A stretch of 64,000 nucleotides of DNA, taken from Bradyrhizobium sp. 195 (GTDB lineage Bacteria; Pseudomonadota; Alphaproteobacteria; Rhizobiales; Xanthobacteraceae). The position numbers were made by a program, and so were the translations under genes. Each line of letters opens with the position of its first letter. The stretch's first letter is position 1. The stretch is from positions 7,856,501-7,920,500 of the forward strand of contig NZ_CP082161.1 of assembly GCF_023101665.1 (NCBI RefSeq), read 5' to 3'. The notes under the pieces are model-generated. The model was not told the origin of the DNA. It searched no databases and saw only the letters and a program-made list of their open reading frames with translations. Of the stretch, positions 34,146 through 43,425 are shown piece by piece.

Positions 34146-34913
34146 TCACACCATCCCTTCCGCCACCACCATGTAGTTCACGTCCATGTCCGACGAGAGG
34201 GTCCATTTGTCGGCGAAGGGTGAGTAGACCACGCCGGTCTGCTCGGTGATGACGAGGCGGTTGTCGAGCAGGTATTTCGTCAGCTCGTCGGGGGTGACGA
34301 ACTTGTTCCACTCGTGGGTGCCGCGCGGCAACCAGCGCAGGACGTATTCGGCGCCGACGATGGCGAGCGCGAAGCTCTTCCAGTTGCGGTTCAGCGTCGA
34401 GACCACCATGAGACCGTTCGGCTTCAGCATCGAGGCGCAGCGCTTCAGGAAGACGCCGACATCGACGACGTGCTCGACCACTTCCATGGCCAGCACGATG
34501 TCGAAACGCTCGCGCGGGTCGATCTCCTCAACCGTGGTGCAGCGGTAGTCGATCGCAAGATGGCCCTTGTCGGCATGCAGCTTCGCCGCGGCGATGTTGC
34601 TCTGGGAGGGATCGACGCCGATGACCTGCGCCCCGAGGCGCGACAGCGGCTCGCACAACAGGCCGGCGCCGCAGCCGATATCGAGCACGCGCAAGGCCCC
34701 GAGGCAGTTGAGGCTGCGCACGTTGCGCTCGAACTTGCGGCAGGCGGCGTCGCGGATGTAGCCGAGCCGCAGCGGGTTGATCCGGTGCAGCGGCGCCATC
34801 TTGCCATTGGGGTCCCACCACTCCGCCGAGAGTTTTGAGAATTTCGCGATCTCGGCGGCATCGACGGTCGAGCCCGGCTGGGCGGTTGCGGAAGTATTTT
34901 GCTGCATGCTCAT
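34146..34913 (-). CDS. ubiG: Ubiquinone biosynthesis O-methyltransferase UbiG
   Basis: 255 residues. The SAM-binding motif is VLDIGCGAGLL, and FSKLSAEWWDPNGKMAPLH at the N-terminus is diagnostic of UbiG. It catalyses both O-methylations in ubiquinone synthesis at the membrane surface. The start is ATG 34913, or two codons in. It follows the PH-domain gene by 14 bases on the same strand. Confidence 0.97.
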   Translation of the reverse strand: MSMQQNTSATAQPGSTVDAAEIAKFSKLSAEWWDPNGKMAPLHRINPLRLGYIRDAACRKFERNVRSLNCLGALRVLDIGCGAGLLCEPLSRLGAQVIGVDPSQSNIAAAKLHADKGHLAIDYRCTTVEEIDPRERFDIVLAMEVVEHVVDVGVFLKRCASMLKPNGLMVVSTLNRNWKSFALAIVGAEYVLRWLPRGTHEWNKFVTPDELTKYLLDNRLVITEQTGVVYSPFADKWTLSSDMDVNYMVVAEGMV

Positions 34914-34927
34914 GGTTACGCGCGGTC

Positions 34928-35395
34928 CTACCGCGTGGTGATCGAACTACGGAAGGCGAGCGGCGAGGCGATCGTCCGGATGGTTTCGCGGCCTTCGCCG
35001 ACCCCGTTGATGGTCACATCGCCGTAGTTGAGAATACGTCCAAGGATCGTCTGGTTGACGTCGACGCTCTCGACCTTGTCCAGCGCCATCTCGAAGGTGC
35101 GGCGCTTGATGAACCCGGTCTTGTGGACGACCCTGAGATTGGTGACGTCGGTCTCGGTGGTGAAGCGGTGGAACCAGCCCTTCACGGTCCAGTACAGGCC
35201 GGCGAGAGCCACCAGCACCGCGGCGACGAGACACAGCAGCACGAGCCCTTCGACCGTGGTCTGCCGCGACAGCACGAACAGGCCCAGGGCCACGATCCAG
35301 GCCAGGATCGCCGGAAAATAGAAGATCCAGTGCGCATTGGTCGAATACAGCACCCGCTCGCCCGGCTGCAGGATTTCGTCAATATAGCGCGCCAT
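34928..35395 (-). CDS. Membrane protein with bacterial PH (bPH2) domain
   Basis: 155 residues from the ATG at 35395; a longer frame to 35536 is without support. Two hydrophobic segments (about 23-42 and 48-70) are followed by a bPH domain starting YWTVKGWFHRFTTETDVTNL. KTGFIKRRTFEMALDKVESV matches the DUF304/bPH2 pattern. Probably an inner-membrane protein of unknown function, possibly co-transcribed with ubiG. Divergent from lysC. Confidence 0.85.
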   Translation of the reverse strand: MARYIDEILQPGERVLYSTNAHWIFYFPAILAWIVALGLFVLSRQTTVEGLVLLCLVAAVLVALAGLYWTVKGWFHRFTTETDVTNLRVVHKTGFIKRRTFEMALDKVESVDVNQTILGRILNYGDVTINGVGEGRETIRTIASPLAFRSSITTR

Positions 35396-35544
35396 AACCT
35401 GGATTAACCCATTGCCCGGATTGGCCGGAGCAGGAACCCGCTTGCCCCCGGCCCCGCCCCTCTGTATACGCGCGGTCGGATGCCCGCAGCATCGCCTCGC
35501 GCGGGTCACCATACTGATCCTTATGAAGGAATGCACGCGTCGTC

Positions 35545-36801
35545 ATGAGCCGCCTCGTGATGAAATTCGGCGGCACATCCGTCGCCAACATCGAACGTAT
35601 CCGCAACGTCGCACGCCATGTGAAGCGTGAGGTCGACGCCGGCCACGAAGTGGCCGTGGTCGTCTCGGCGATGTCCGGCAAGACCAACGAACTGGTGGCC
35701 TGGTGCACCGAGGCCTCGCCGATGCACGACGCGCGCGAATACGACGCCGTCGTCGCCTCCGGCGAGCAGGTGACCTCCGGCCTCCTTGCTATCGCGCTCC
35801 AGGGCATGGGCATCCAGGCCCGCTCCTGGCAGGGCTGGCAGATCCCGATCAAGACCAGCGACGCCCATGCCTCGGCCCGAATCGAGGACATCGACGGCAG
35901 CGAGATCATCAAGCGCTTTCAAGAGCGCAAGGAGGTCGCGGTCATCGCCGGCTTTCAGGGCATCAATGCCGAGACCAATCGCATCACCACGCTCGGCCGC
36001 GGCGGCTCCGACACCTCTGCCGTGGCGATTGCCGCAGCCGTCAAGGCCGACCGCTGCGATATCTATACCGACGTCGACGGCGTCTACACCACCGACCCGC
36101 GAATCGTGCCGAAGGCCAAGAGGCTCGACAAGATCGCGTTCGAAGACATGCTGGAACTGGCCTCCCAGGGCGCAAAGGTGCTCCAGGTCCGCTCGGTGGA
36201 ACTCGGCATGGTCCACAACATGCCGATATTCGTCCGCTCAAGCTTCGACAAGCCCGAGGATATCGACCCGCATGCCAACCAGCCGCCCGGCACGCTGATC
36301 TGCAGCGAGGAGGAGATCATGGAAAGCCACGTCGTCACCGGTATCGCCTTCTCCAAGGACGAGGCCCAGATCTCGGTGCGCCAGATCGAGGACAAGCCGG
36401 GCGTTGCGGCATCGATCTTCGGCCCGCTGGCGGATGCCAACATCAACGTCGACATGATCGTGCAGAACGTCTCCGAGGACGGCAAGACCACCGACCTCAC
36501 CTTCACGGTGCCGGCGGCCGACTATACCCGCGCCAAGGACACGATTACCGCCGCCAAGGGCAAGATCGGCTACGCGCGGCTCGATACCGCCACCGACGTC
36601 GCCAAGATCTCGGTGATCGGCAGTGGCATGCGCAGCCATGCCGGCGTGGCCGCCCAGGCGTTCTCGGCCCTCGCCGGACGGAATATCAACATCCGGGCCA
36701 TCACAACCTCCGAGATCAAATTCTCGGTTTTGATCGACACCGCCTATACCGAGCTTGCGGTGCGCACGCTGCACACGCTCTACGGCCTCGATCAGACCTA
36801 G
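35545..36801 (+). CDS. lysC: Aspartate kinase
   Basis: 418 residues. Phosphorylates aspartate, the first step toward lysine, methionine and threonine. KFGGTSVA opens the kinase domain, and TDVDGVYTTDPR closes its active site. Two ACT domains (about 265-418) are the expected feedback site, so inhibition by lysine and/or threonine is likely. A hairpin at 36832-36853 ends the transcript. Confidence 0.98.
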   Translation: MSRLVMKFGGTSVANIERIRNVARHVKREVDAGHEVAVVVSAMSGKTNELVAWCTEASPMHDAREYDAVVASGEQVTSGLLAIALQGMGIQARSWQGWQIPIKTSDAHASARIEDIDGSEIIKRFQERKEVAVIAGFQGINAETNRITTLGRGGSDTSAVAIAAAVKADRCDIYTDVDGVYTTDPRIVPKAKRLDKIAFEDMLELASQGAKVLQVRSVELGMVHNMPIFVRSSFDKPEDIDPHANQPPGTLICSEEEIMESHVVTGIAFSKDEAQISVRQIEDKPGVAASIFGPLADANINVDMIVQNVSEDGKTTDLTFTVPAADYTRAKDTITAAKGKIGYARLDTATDVAKISVIGSGMRSHAGVAAQAFSALAGRNINIRAITTSEIKFSVLIDTAYTELAVRTLHTLYGLDQT

Positions 36802-36831
36802 ACTAATTTTCTCTTAGCGGTCGCAGCAAAT

Positions 36832-36853
36832 GCGAAGGTGTACACACCTTCGC
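36832..36853 (+). terminator. Hairpin after lysC
   Basis: GCGAAGGTG and CACCTTCGC form a 9-bp stem with a TACA loop, 31 bases past the lysC stop. A second hairpin (TTTTGC/GCAAAA) follows at about 36865. No long T-run is present. The rest of the gap to 37089 should hold the ptsP promoter; GGAGGAGATTG is a good ribosome binding site. Confidence 0.6.
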
Positions 36854-37089
36854 GTTTGGCAGGCGTTTTGCTTGGCAAAACAAGCCTCAATTCGCTATAC
36901 GGCGAACAGGGTGGGCTGCCGCGGGCTGTGTCCCAGTTCAGGCGGCGCCGATTCGGTGCAAGTGCTAAATCTCAAGTGATTTTGGGCTTGTGCCGGCGCC
37001 GGACGAACAAATTGGTTGTTTTTCTGGAATTTTGGGCCAGCCGCCGGCCGATACCGCCGGGCCGGGCACACGGAGGAGATTGACGGGAC

Positions 37090-39357
37090 ATGCGGAGCGC
37101 GTCGGGAGGTCCCCGCGTCTTGTTGAGACGGCTCCGCGAAACCATGGCGGAGCAGGTCTCGGCCCAGGAGCGGCTGGACAAGATCGTGGTGCTGATCGCC
37201 GCCAACATGGTGGCCGAGGTGTGCTCGGTCTATGTGCTGCGCATCGACAACACGTTGGAGCTCTACGCCACCGAAGGTCTCAACCGCGAGGCGGTGCACC
37301 ACACCGTGCTGAGCGCCCATGAAGGCCTGGTCGGCCTCGTCGCCAGCGAGGCGACACCGCTCAACCTGAGCGATGCGCAGAGCCACCCGGCCTTCTCGTT
37401 CCGTCCCGAGACCGGCGAAGAAATCTACCACTCCTTCCTCGGCGTGCCGATCCTGCGGGCCGGCAATACGCTCGGCGTGCTGGTGGTGCAGAATCGCGCC
37501 AAGCGCAACTATGTCGAGGAGGAGCTCGAGGCGCTGCAGACCACCGCGATGGTGCTGGCGGAGCTGATCGCCTCCGGCGAACTCTCCGCGCTGGCCCAGC
37601 CGGGCCAGGAGCCGGCCGCGCGCCATTCCGCGCAGAAGGTCGGCGCCATCCTGTCGGAAGGCATCGCTCTCGGCCATGTCGTGCTGCACGAGCCGCGCGT
37701 CGTCATCAAGGACTACATCGCCGAGGACCTGCCCAAGGAAATCAAGCGGCTCGACACCGCGCTCGCCAAGCTGCGCGCCGATCTCGACCGCATGCTGGAG
37801 CGCGGCGACGTCGCCGAGGGCGGCGAGCACCGCGAGGTGCTGGAAGCCTACCGCATGTTCGCCAACGACCAGGGCTGGTCGCACAAGCTGCACGAGGCGG
37901 TCGCCACCGGCCTTACCGCGGAAGCCGCCGTCGAGCGCGTGCAGTCCGACACCCGCGCGCGCATGCTGCGCTCGACCGATCCATATTTGCGCGACCGGCT
38001 GCACGATCTCGAGGATCTCGGCTACCGCCTGATGCGGCAGCTGGTCGGTCAGGACCACGCGCCCTCGCGCGAGCAGCTGCCCGACAACGCCATCGTCATC
38101 GCGCGCGCGATGGGCCCGGCGGCGCTGCTCGACTACGACCGCAAGCGCCTGCGGGGCATCGTGCTCGAGGAAGGCACCGCCAACTCCCACGTCTCGATCG
38201 TGGCGCGCGCGCTCGGCATCCCCGCGGTCGGCGAAGTCCCGAACGCGCCCGGTATCGCCGATCCCGGCGACGCCATCATCGTCGACGGCACCTCCGGCTC
38301 GATCTATGTGCGCCCCTCTCAGGAGGTCGAAGCGGCCTTTGCCGAGCGCGTGCGCTTCCGCGCCCGCCGCCAGGCGCAGTACCTGGCGCTGCGCGACCGG
38401 CCCTGCGTCACCAGGGACGGCCAGAAGGTCGAATTGATGATCAACGCAGGACTTGCCATCGACCTGCCGCATATCGAAGACACCGGCAGCGCCGGCATCG
38501 GCCTGTTCCGCACCGAGCTGCAATTCATGGTGGGACAGAGCCTGCCGCGCACCAGCGACCAGCTGGCGCTCTATCGCACCGTGCTGGATGCCGCGGGCAT
38601 CAAACCCGTCACCTTCCGCACGCTCGACATCGGCGGCGACAAGGCGCTGCCTTATATGGAAGCCGTGATCGAGGAAAATCCCGCGCTCGGCTGGCGCGCG
38701 ATCCGGCTCGGGCTGGATCGCCCCGGCCTGTTGCGCGGCCAGATCCGCGCGCTGCTGCGTGCCGGCGGCGGCCGCGCGCTACGCATCATGTTCCCGATGA
38801 TCTCGGAGGTCGCCGAGTTCGATTCGGCCAAGGCGCTGGTCGAGCGCGAGCTCACTTACTTGCGTCAGCACGGCCACACGCTGCCTGAACGAATCGACAT
38901 CGGCACCATGGTCGAGGTGCCGGCCCTGCTTTATCAGCTCGACGAGCTCCTGAGGAAGGTCGACTTCATCTCGGTCGGCTCCAACGATCTGTTCCAGTTC
39001 CTGTTCGCGGTCGACCGCGGCAACGCGAAAGTTTCCGAGCGCTTCGACACCATGTCGGCGCCGATCCTGCGCGCGCTGCGCGAGATCGCGCACAAATCGC
39101 AGGCGGCGAAGAAGTCGCTTTCGCTCTGCGGCGAGATGGCGTCCAAGCCGATCGGCGCGCTGGCGCTGATTGCGCTGGGCTATCGCTCGCTGTCGCTGTC
39201 GGCAACCGCGCTCGGTCCGGTCAAGGCGATGGTGATCGATCTCGATGCAAAGAAGGCCGAAGCCATGCTCGGCCCGCTCCTTGACGCGCCGGCGGGCAGC
39301 GTCTCGATCCGGCAGAAACTCACGGAATTTGCCGAGGCCGAAGGCCTGGCGTTGTAG
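37090..39357 (+). CDS. ptsP: Phosphoenolpyruvate-protein phosphotransferase PtsP (enzyme I-Ntr)
   Basis: 755 residues. Residues about 15-165 are a GAF domain, as in PtsP and not in sugar-PTS enzyme I. The phospho-carrier His367 lies in NSHVSIVARALGIPAVG. The PEP-binding barrel shows GIGLFRTELQFM, DIGGDKALPYME and SVGSNDLFQF. It starts the nitrogen PTS chain (PtsP to NPr to EIIA-Ntr), linking nitrogen and carbon status; the GAF domain senses glutamine in relatives. Followed by prfA after 57 bases. Confidence 0.97.
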   Translation: MRSASGGPRVLLRRLRETMAEQVSAQERLDKIVVLIAANMVAEVCSVYVLRIDNTLELYATEGLNREAVHHTVLSAHEGLVGLVASEATPLNLSDAQSHPAFSFRPETGEEIYHSFLGVPILRAGNTLGVLVVQNRAKRNYVEEELEALQTTAMVLAELIASGELSALAQPGQEPAARHSAQKVGAILSEGIALGHVVLHEPRVVIKDYIAEDLPKEIKRLDTALAKLRADLDRMLERGDVAEGGEHREVLEAYRMFANDQGWSHKLHEAVATGLTAEAAVERVQSDTRARMLRSTDPYLRDRLHDLEDLGYRLMRQLVGQDHAPSREQLPDNAIVIARAMGPAALLDYDRKRLRGIVLEEGTANSHVSIVARALGIPAVGEVPNAPGIADPGDAIIVDGTSGSIYVRPSQEVEAAFAERVRFRARRQAQYLALRDRPCVTRDGQKVELMINAGLAIDLPHIEDTGSAGIGLFRTELQFMVGQSLPRTSDQLALYRTVLDAAGIKPVTFRTLDIGGDKALPYMEAVIEENPALGWRAIRLGLDRPGLLRGQIRALLRAGGGRALRIMFPMISEVAEFDSAKALVERELTYLRQHGHTLPERIDIGTMVEVPALLYQLDELLRKVDFISVGSNDLFQFLFAVDRGNAKVSERFDTMSAPILRALREIAHKSQAAKKSLSLCGEMASKPIGALALIALGYRSLSLSATALGPVKAMVIDLDAKKAEAMLGPLLDAPAGSVSIRQKLTEFAEAEGLAL

Positions 39358-39414
39358 CGGGCCTGTCCCCGCTCCCTGCCGCCTCGCCTCCTTCCGCCAT
39401 TTGAGACTGAACCG

Positions 39415-40500
39415 ATGTCGTCACTCCCCGAATCCAAGCTGGACGTCCTGCTCGCCCATCATGCCTCGCTCGAAGCCGAATCGCTGGGGCAGCTCGCCTC
39501 CGAACGCTACGTGCAGATCACGCGCGAGCTCGCCGAGATCACGCCGCTGATCGAAGCGGTGAAGGCTTACCGTTCCGCCGTCAAGGAGCTGGCCGACACC
39601 GAGGCGCTGATCGCCGATCCCGCGACCGATGCTGAGATGCGCGGCATGGCGGAAGCCGAACGCGACGAGCTCGCACCGAAAATCGAGGAGCTGGTCCAGA
39701 AGATCCGCGTTGCGCTGCTGCCCAAGGACGCCATGGACGATCGCAACGTGGTGCTGGAAATCCGCGCCGGCACCGGCGGCGACGAGGCCTCGCTGTTTGC
39801 CGGAGACCTGTTCCGGATGTACGAGCGCTTCGCTGCCTTGCAGGGCTGGAAGGTCGAGGTGATCTCGGCCAGCGAAGGCACCGTCGGCGGCTACAAGGAA
39901 ATCATCGCGGAGGTGCAGGGGCGCGGCGCATTCTCCAAGCTGAAGTTCGAGTCCGGCGTGCATCGCGTGCAGCGCGTGCCCGACACCGAGACGCAGGGGC
40001 GCATCCACACTTCGGCCGCGACAGTCGCCGTGCTGCCGGAGGTCGAGGATGTCGACGTCGACATCAAGAACGACGATCTGCGCATCGAGACCATGCGCGC
40101 GCAGGGAGCCGGCGGCCAGCACGTCAACAAGACCGAGTCTGCGATCCGCATCACCCACATCCCGACCGGCATCGTGGTGATGATGCAGGACAGCCGTTCG
40201 CAGCACAAGAATCGCGCCTCCGCCATGAACATTCTGCGCTCGCGCATCTACGACGCCGAGCGCCAGCGTGTCGACGCCGCGCGCTCGGCCGAGCGCAAGG
40301 AGAAGGTCGGCTCCGGCGACCGCTCTGAGCGCATCCGCACCTATAATTTTCCGCAAGGGCGCGTCACCGACCACCGCATCAATCTGACGCTCTACAAGCT
40401 GCCGCAGGTGATCGCGGGCGAAGCGCTGGGCGAGCTGACCGACGCGCTGACCACCGAGCACCAGGCCGCGCAACTCGCCGCACAGGGCGCAGCGGCCTGA
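39415..40500 (+). CDS. prfA: Peptide chain release factor 1
   Basis: 361 residues. Recognises UAA and UAG stops. The GGQ motif is in [16 protein letters not shown], and the codon-recognition PxT region is represented by [14 protein letters not shown]. The Gln of GGQ is the substrate of PrmC, whose gene is usually next but lies 6.9 kb downstream here. Probably in one transcript with ptsP. Confidence 0.98.
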   Translation: MSSLPESKLDVLLAHHASLEAESLGQLASERYVQITRELAEITPLIEAVKAYRSAVKELADTEALIADPATDAEMRGMAEAERDELAPKIEELVQKIRVALLPKDAMDDRNVVLEIRAGTGGDEASLFAGDLFRMYERFAALQGWKVEVISASEGTVGGYKEIIAEVQGRGAFSKLKFESGVHRVQRVPDTETQGRIHTSAATVAVLPEVEDVDVDIKNDDLRIETMRAQGAGGQHVNKTESAIRITHIPTGIVVMMQDSRSQHKNRASAMNILRSRIYDAERQRVDAARSAERKEKVGSGDRSERIRTYNFPQGRVTDHRINLTLYKLPQVIAGEALGELTDALTTEHQAAQLAAQGAAA

Positions 40501-40537
40501 ATCCGCGCTTCAGCGCGCCTCATTTGGCGCGACTTAT

Positions 40538-41008
40538 TCAGCGTGCCTTGGCCCGGAACGATCGCAGGAGCTTGGCCAAGGCGGGAGCGGCGGCACTCAG
40601 CTCGTCCAGATGAATGCGCGAGAGCGACCGCAGCTTCTGCTCGCCCTTGGCCGTCAGCTTGACGAGAACGCGCCTTGCGTCCTCGGGATCGGCTTCCCGG
40701 CCGATCAGCTTCAGTTTCCCCATGCGATCCACCAGCTCCACCGCCGTATGGTGCCGGATCAGGAGGAAGCCGGCGATGTCGCCGACGCTGGCGCCGTCGG
40801 GGCCTGCCAATCCCTTGATCGCCAGCAACGCCTGGTGCTGCTGCGGGGTCAACCCGGCGTTCTGGGCCGCGGCTTCGCTGAAAGCAAGGAAGGTTCGCAA
40901 CTGGCGGCGGAATTGGGCAAGCGCCGTGTAATCGGCCTCACGCATTGCGCCGCCCTTTGCGGGAGCAGCACGCGCCGTGTGTCCAGTCTTCCGTTTCGAT
41001 TCAGCCAT
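40538..41008 (-). CDS. MarR family transcriptional regulator
   Basis: 156 residues. Winged helix-turn-helix: QHQALLAIKGLAGPDGASVG, RHHTAVELVDRMGKL and the wing ADPEDARRVLVKLTAKG. A basic N-terminal tail of about 25 residues is unusual but not rare. It is convergent with prfA and in tandem with the alpha-CTD-like gene. No catabolic gene is adjacent to suggest a ligand. Confidence 0.9.
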   Translation of the reverse strand: MAESKRKTGHTARAAPAKGGAMREADYTALAQFRRQLRTFLAFSEAAAQNAGLTPQQHQALLAIKGLAGPDGASVGDIAGFLLIRHHTAVELVDRMGKLKLIGREADPEDARRVLVKLTAKGEQKLRSLSRIHLDELSAAAPALAKLLRSFRAKAR

Positions 41009-41127
41009 CCGTGCCTTCGACCTCAGCCCGCCGGCGAAGCGGGAGCTGCCGAGACTAGCAAGGAAGCCCAGGCGGAACCACCGGCGGGCGTCGCGGATTC
41101 ACAAATATGGAGGCTTTTGCAGCTCTC

Positions 41128-41721
41128 CTATTCGTAGTTGGACAGCAGGATCTTCACCAGGATGACCTGAAAGGCGATCGGAATACGAACGCTCTTCCGC
41201 CTGATCGAACGCTGCAGCGCACTGACGATCTCGGCGCTGGTCAAGGCACCGTCGGATGCATTCGTGATCAGCTCGCCCCACATCTGCGACAGCGAGCCGC
41301 CGGGCGGGATGATCGGCCTGATGGTCACGCCGCAGCCCTGCGCCCAGTCGACGATCTCCCGCATCGTGTGAGGACCGCAATTGCGCGTCGTCGCAAGTCG
41401 CTCGGCCGTCAGCGCAAGCAGCAGCTCGCGCGAGGGCGACCAGGTCCCCTTCGGCGGCTGCTCGCCGGTGAGCTCGACCGCGAGTTCCTTCAAGACATTC
41501 TGGGCGCGCACGCTAAGTCGCTGCATCGGCACCGGCGTGCGCTTGGCCTGAGCTGAGCCGAGGGCCGGCCCGCGTTGAGCGGCGGACCGACTGCGCGGCT
41601 CCCGACATGCGCGGGCCATCGCCGGACTGCGGCGCCAAGCGTTGGTCGTTCCCATCCTCCGCAGGCCACGCGGCCTCCTGCCGCTCCGCCTCCTGCGGCC
41701 AGGATCGTCGCTTCCGGGCAC
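41128..41721 (-). CDS. Protein resembling the RNA polymerase alpha C-terminal domain
   Basis: Conserved-looking part from MQRLSVRAQNVL to the end (132 residues). LSVRAQNVLKEL and, after an insert of about 24 residues, LATTRNCGPHTMREIVDWAQ correspond to the helix and helix-hairpin-helix of RpoA's C-terminal domain (LSVRSxNCLK ... TPNFGRKSLNEI). The C-terminal 65 residues (IRRKSVRIPIAFQVILVKIL) are unlike RpoA. The long Arg-rich N-terminal part may not be translated; starts at 41655, 41619 or 41526 are possible, and another frame (ATG at 41746) competes upstream. A DNA-binding role is inferred. Confidence 0.55.
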   Translation of the reverse strand: MPGSDDPGRRRRSGRRPRGLRRMGTTNAWRRSPAMARACREPRSRSAAQRGPALGSAQAKRTPVPMQRLSVRAQNVLKELAVELTGEQPPKGTWSPSRELLLALTAERLATTRNCGPHTMREIVDWAQGCGVTIRPIIPPGGSLSQMWGELITNASDGALTSAEIVSALQRSIRRKSVRIPIAFQVILVKILLSNYE

Positions 41722-41791
41722 CCGCTACTGTCATCCGCCGCGCCATTTCTCCCGCCGAACCCGCCAGCCTCGTACTCACAAAGACTAATAT

Positions 41792-41808
41792 ATATCGTGA
41801 TCCGATAT
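41792..41808. promoter_or_regulatory. AT-rich inverted repeat upstream of the second ABC operon
   Basis: ATATCG and CGATAT flank TGATC within an AT-rich patch (41783-41830), the likely promoter region between the leftward alpha-CTD-like gene and the rightward transporter operon. Site function is inferred. Confidence 0.35.
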
Positions 41809-41998
41809 GTTTTCACGTGATAATTTTCGTCGTTCGACCAAAGGCGAAATTGACAGAAGGTGTTCACAAGCAATGTTTACGTCCAGGAGCTACACGCGGA
41901 TGTGACGTGCCCGGTGCAGGCAGGCCCTCGAAGGTCGGCTGCCGCCGGACAGGTCGTGTTGTGCCTGCAAACAAGAACGACATTCGGAGGAAACGATC

Positions 41999-43330
41999 AT
42001 GACTGACGATCTCGTCCGCCGCGGCCTCTCGCGCCGCGGCTTGCTCCAGACCACAGCGGGTCTCATCGGCGGCTCGGTGCTGCCGGCGATGCCGGCCTTT
42101 GCCGAAGACAAGCCGATCGGCACGTATCCCGCGGGCGTTTCGGGTTCCACCGCCTTCATCGGCATCTCGGTGCCGCGCACGGGAACCTATGCCGTTCAGG
42201 GCGAGGACGAGCTCAAGGGCTATCAACTCGCGATCGAGCACATAAACAGCGGTCACGACCTGATCAAGAAGATCTCGCCGAAGACAAGCAAGGGCGTGCT
42301 CGGCAAGGAGCTCAAGTTTGGCGTCGCGGATTCCGCGGCCAAACCGAACGAGGCGGTGCAGGCGCAGCAGCGCTTCATCAGCGAGAACAAGGCGATCATG
42401 ATCACCGGCGGCACGTCGAGCGCTGTCGCGGTCGCGCTCAACAAGCTCGCCCAGCGCGAGAAGGTGATCTTCGTGTGCGGCATTTCCGGCTCGAACGACA
42501 CCACCGGCAAGGACTGCGTCCGCTACGGCTTCCGCCAGAACTTCTTCGGCCAGACCGCCGCGGCGGCGATCGGCCCCGTCATGGTCAAGGAATTCGGCAA
42601 GGGCAAGAAGGCCGCGTACCTCACGCCGGACTACACCTACGGTCACACCGTCACCAAGTCGATGCAGGACTTCCTTGCGGCCGCTGGCTGGACCACCGTG
42701 ACCAACCAGGTGGCGCCGCTCGGCGCCCCCGACTACTCCTCGTATCTTCTGAACGTCGCGAATTCCGGCGCCGATGTGCTGATCAATGTCAATTGGGGCC
42801 ACGACGCGGTGCTGTCGACCAAGCAGGCCAAGCAGTTCGGTGTCCTCGACAAGATGAAGCTGGTGGTGCCGTATCAGGTGCCGTTCATCGCGCGCGAGAC
42901 CGGCGGCCTGATGCAGGGCGTCTACGCCGCCACCGACTATTGGTGGACGATCGAGGACAAGTTCCCGCTGGCCAAGATGTTCAACGAGGCCTTCGAGAAG
43001 AAGTACGGCTACAAGCCGGAATGGGGCGCCGAAAACGCCTATGTCAGCTTCGCGCACTGGGCGCGCATGTGCGAGCAGGCCGGCAGCTTCAATCCGCCTG
43101 ACGTGATCAAGGCCTACGAGAAGGGCGAGACCATCCCCTCTCTCGTCGGCGACGTGCACTACCGCTCCGAAGATCACCAGTGCGTCCGCCCGGTGATCAT
43201 CGTCAAGGGCAAGCAGCAGAAGGACATGAAGAACAAGGAAGATTGGTACGACGTGGTCGAGGTCGTCCCCGGTGAAGGCCTGATGCAAAAACCGGACGCC
43301 TTCGGCTGCCATCCCGGCGACTACAGCTGA
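41999..43330 (+). CDS. Tat-exported branched-chain-type ABC binding protein
   Basis: 443 residues. RRGLSRRGLLQTTAGLIGG is a Tat-type signal with twin arginines. The mature part is a Peripla_BP_5/6 fold: FIGISVPRTGTYAVQGEDEL, ITGGTSSAVAVALNKLAQRE, AYLTPDYTYGHTV. AGGAAACGATCATG gives a ribosome binding site. First gene of a binding protein / LivH / LivM-G / LivF operon. The ligand is not evident and need not be an amino acid; relatives also bind aromatic acids. Confidence 0.9.
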   Translation: MTDDLVRRGLSRRGLLQTTAGLIGGSVLPAMPAFAEDKPIGTYPAGVSGSTAFIGISVPRTGTYAVQGEDELKGYQLAIEHINSGHDLIKKISPKTSKGVLGKELKFGVADSAAKPNEAVQAQQRFISENKAIMITGGTSSAVAVALNKLAQREKVIFVCGISGSNDTTGKDCVRYGFRQNFFGQTAAAAIGPVMVKEFGKGKKAAYLTPDYTYGHTVTKSMQDFLAAAGWTTVTNQVAPLGAPDYSSYLLNVANSGADVLINVNWGHDAVLSTKQAKQFGVLDKMKLVVPYQVPFIARETGGLMQGVYAATDYWWTIEDKFPLAKMFNEAFEKKYGYKPEWGAENAYVSFAHWARMCEQAGSFNPPDVIKAYEKGETIPSLVGDVHYRSEDHQCVRPVIIVKGKQQKDMKNKEDWYDVVEVVPGEGLMQKPDAFGCHPGDYS

Positions 43331-43425
43331 GCCCGCTCTAACCCTTGTGACGCCGCGGGCTGCCCTCTGCTCCTGCGGCGTCACCTTTTTGACGCGCCGC
43401 GGCGCGTCGCAACAGTGTCCATTTC

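Noticed and set aside
36895..38523. A 542-residue frame on the - strand
   Set aside because: Antisense to ptsP and its upstream region; no motifs.
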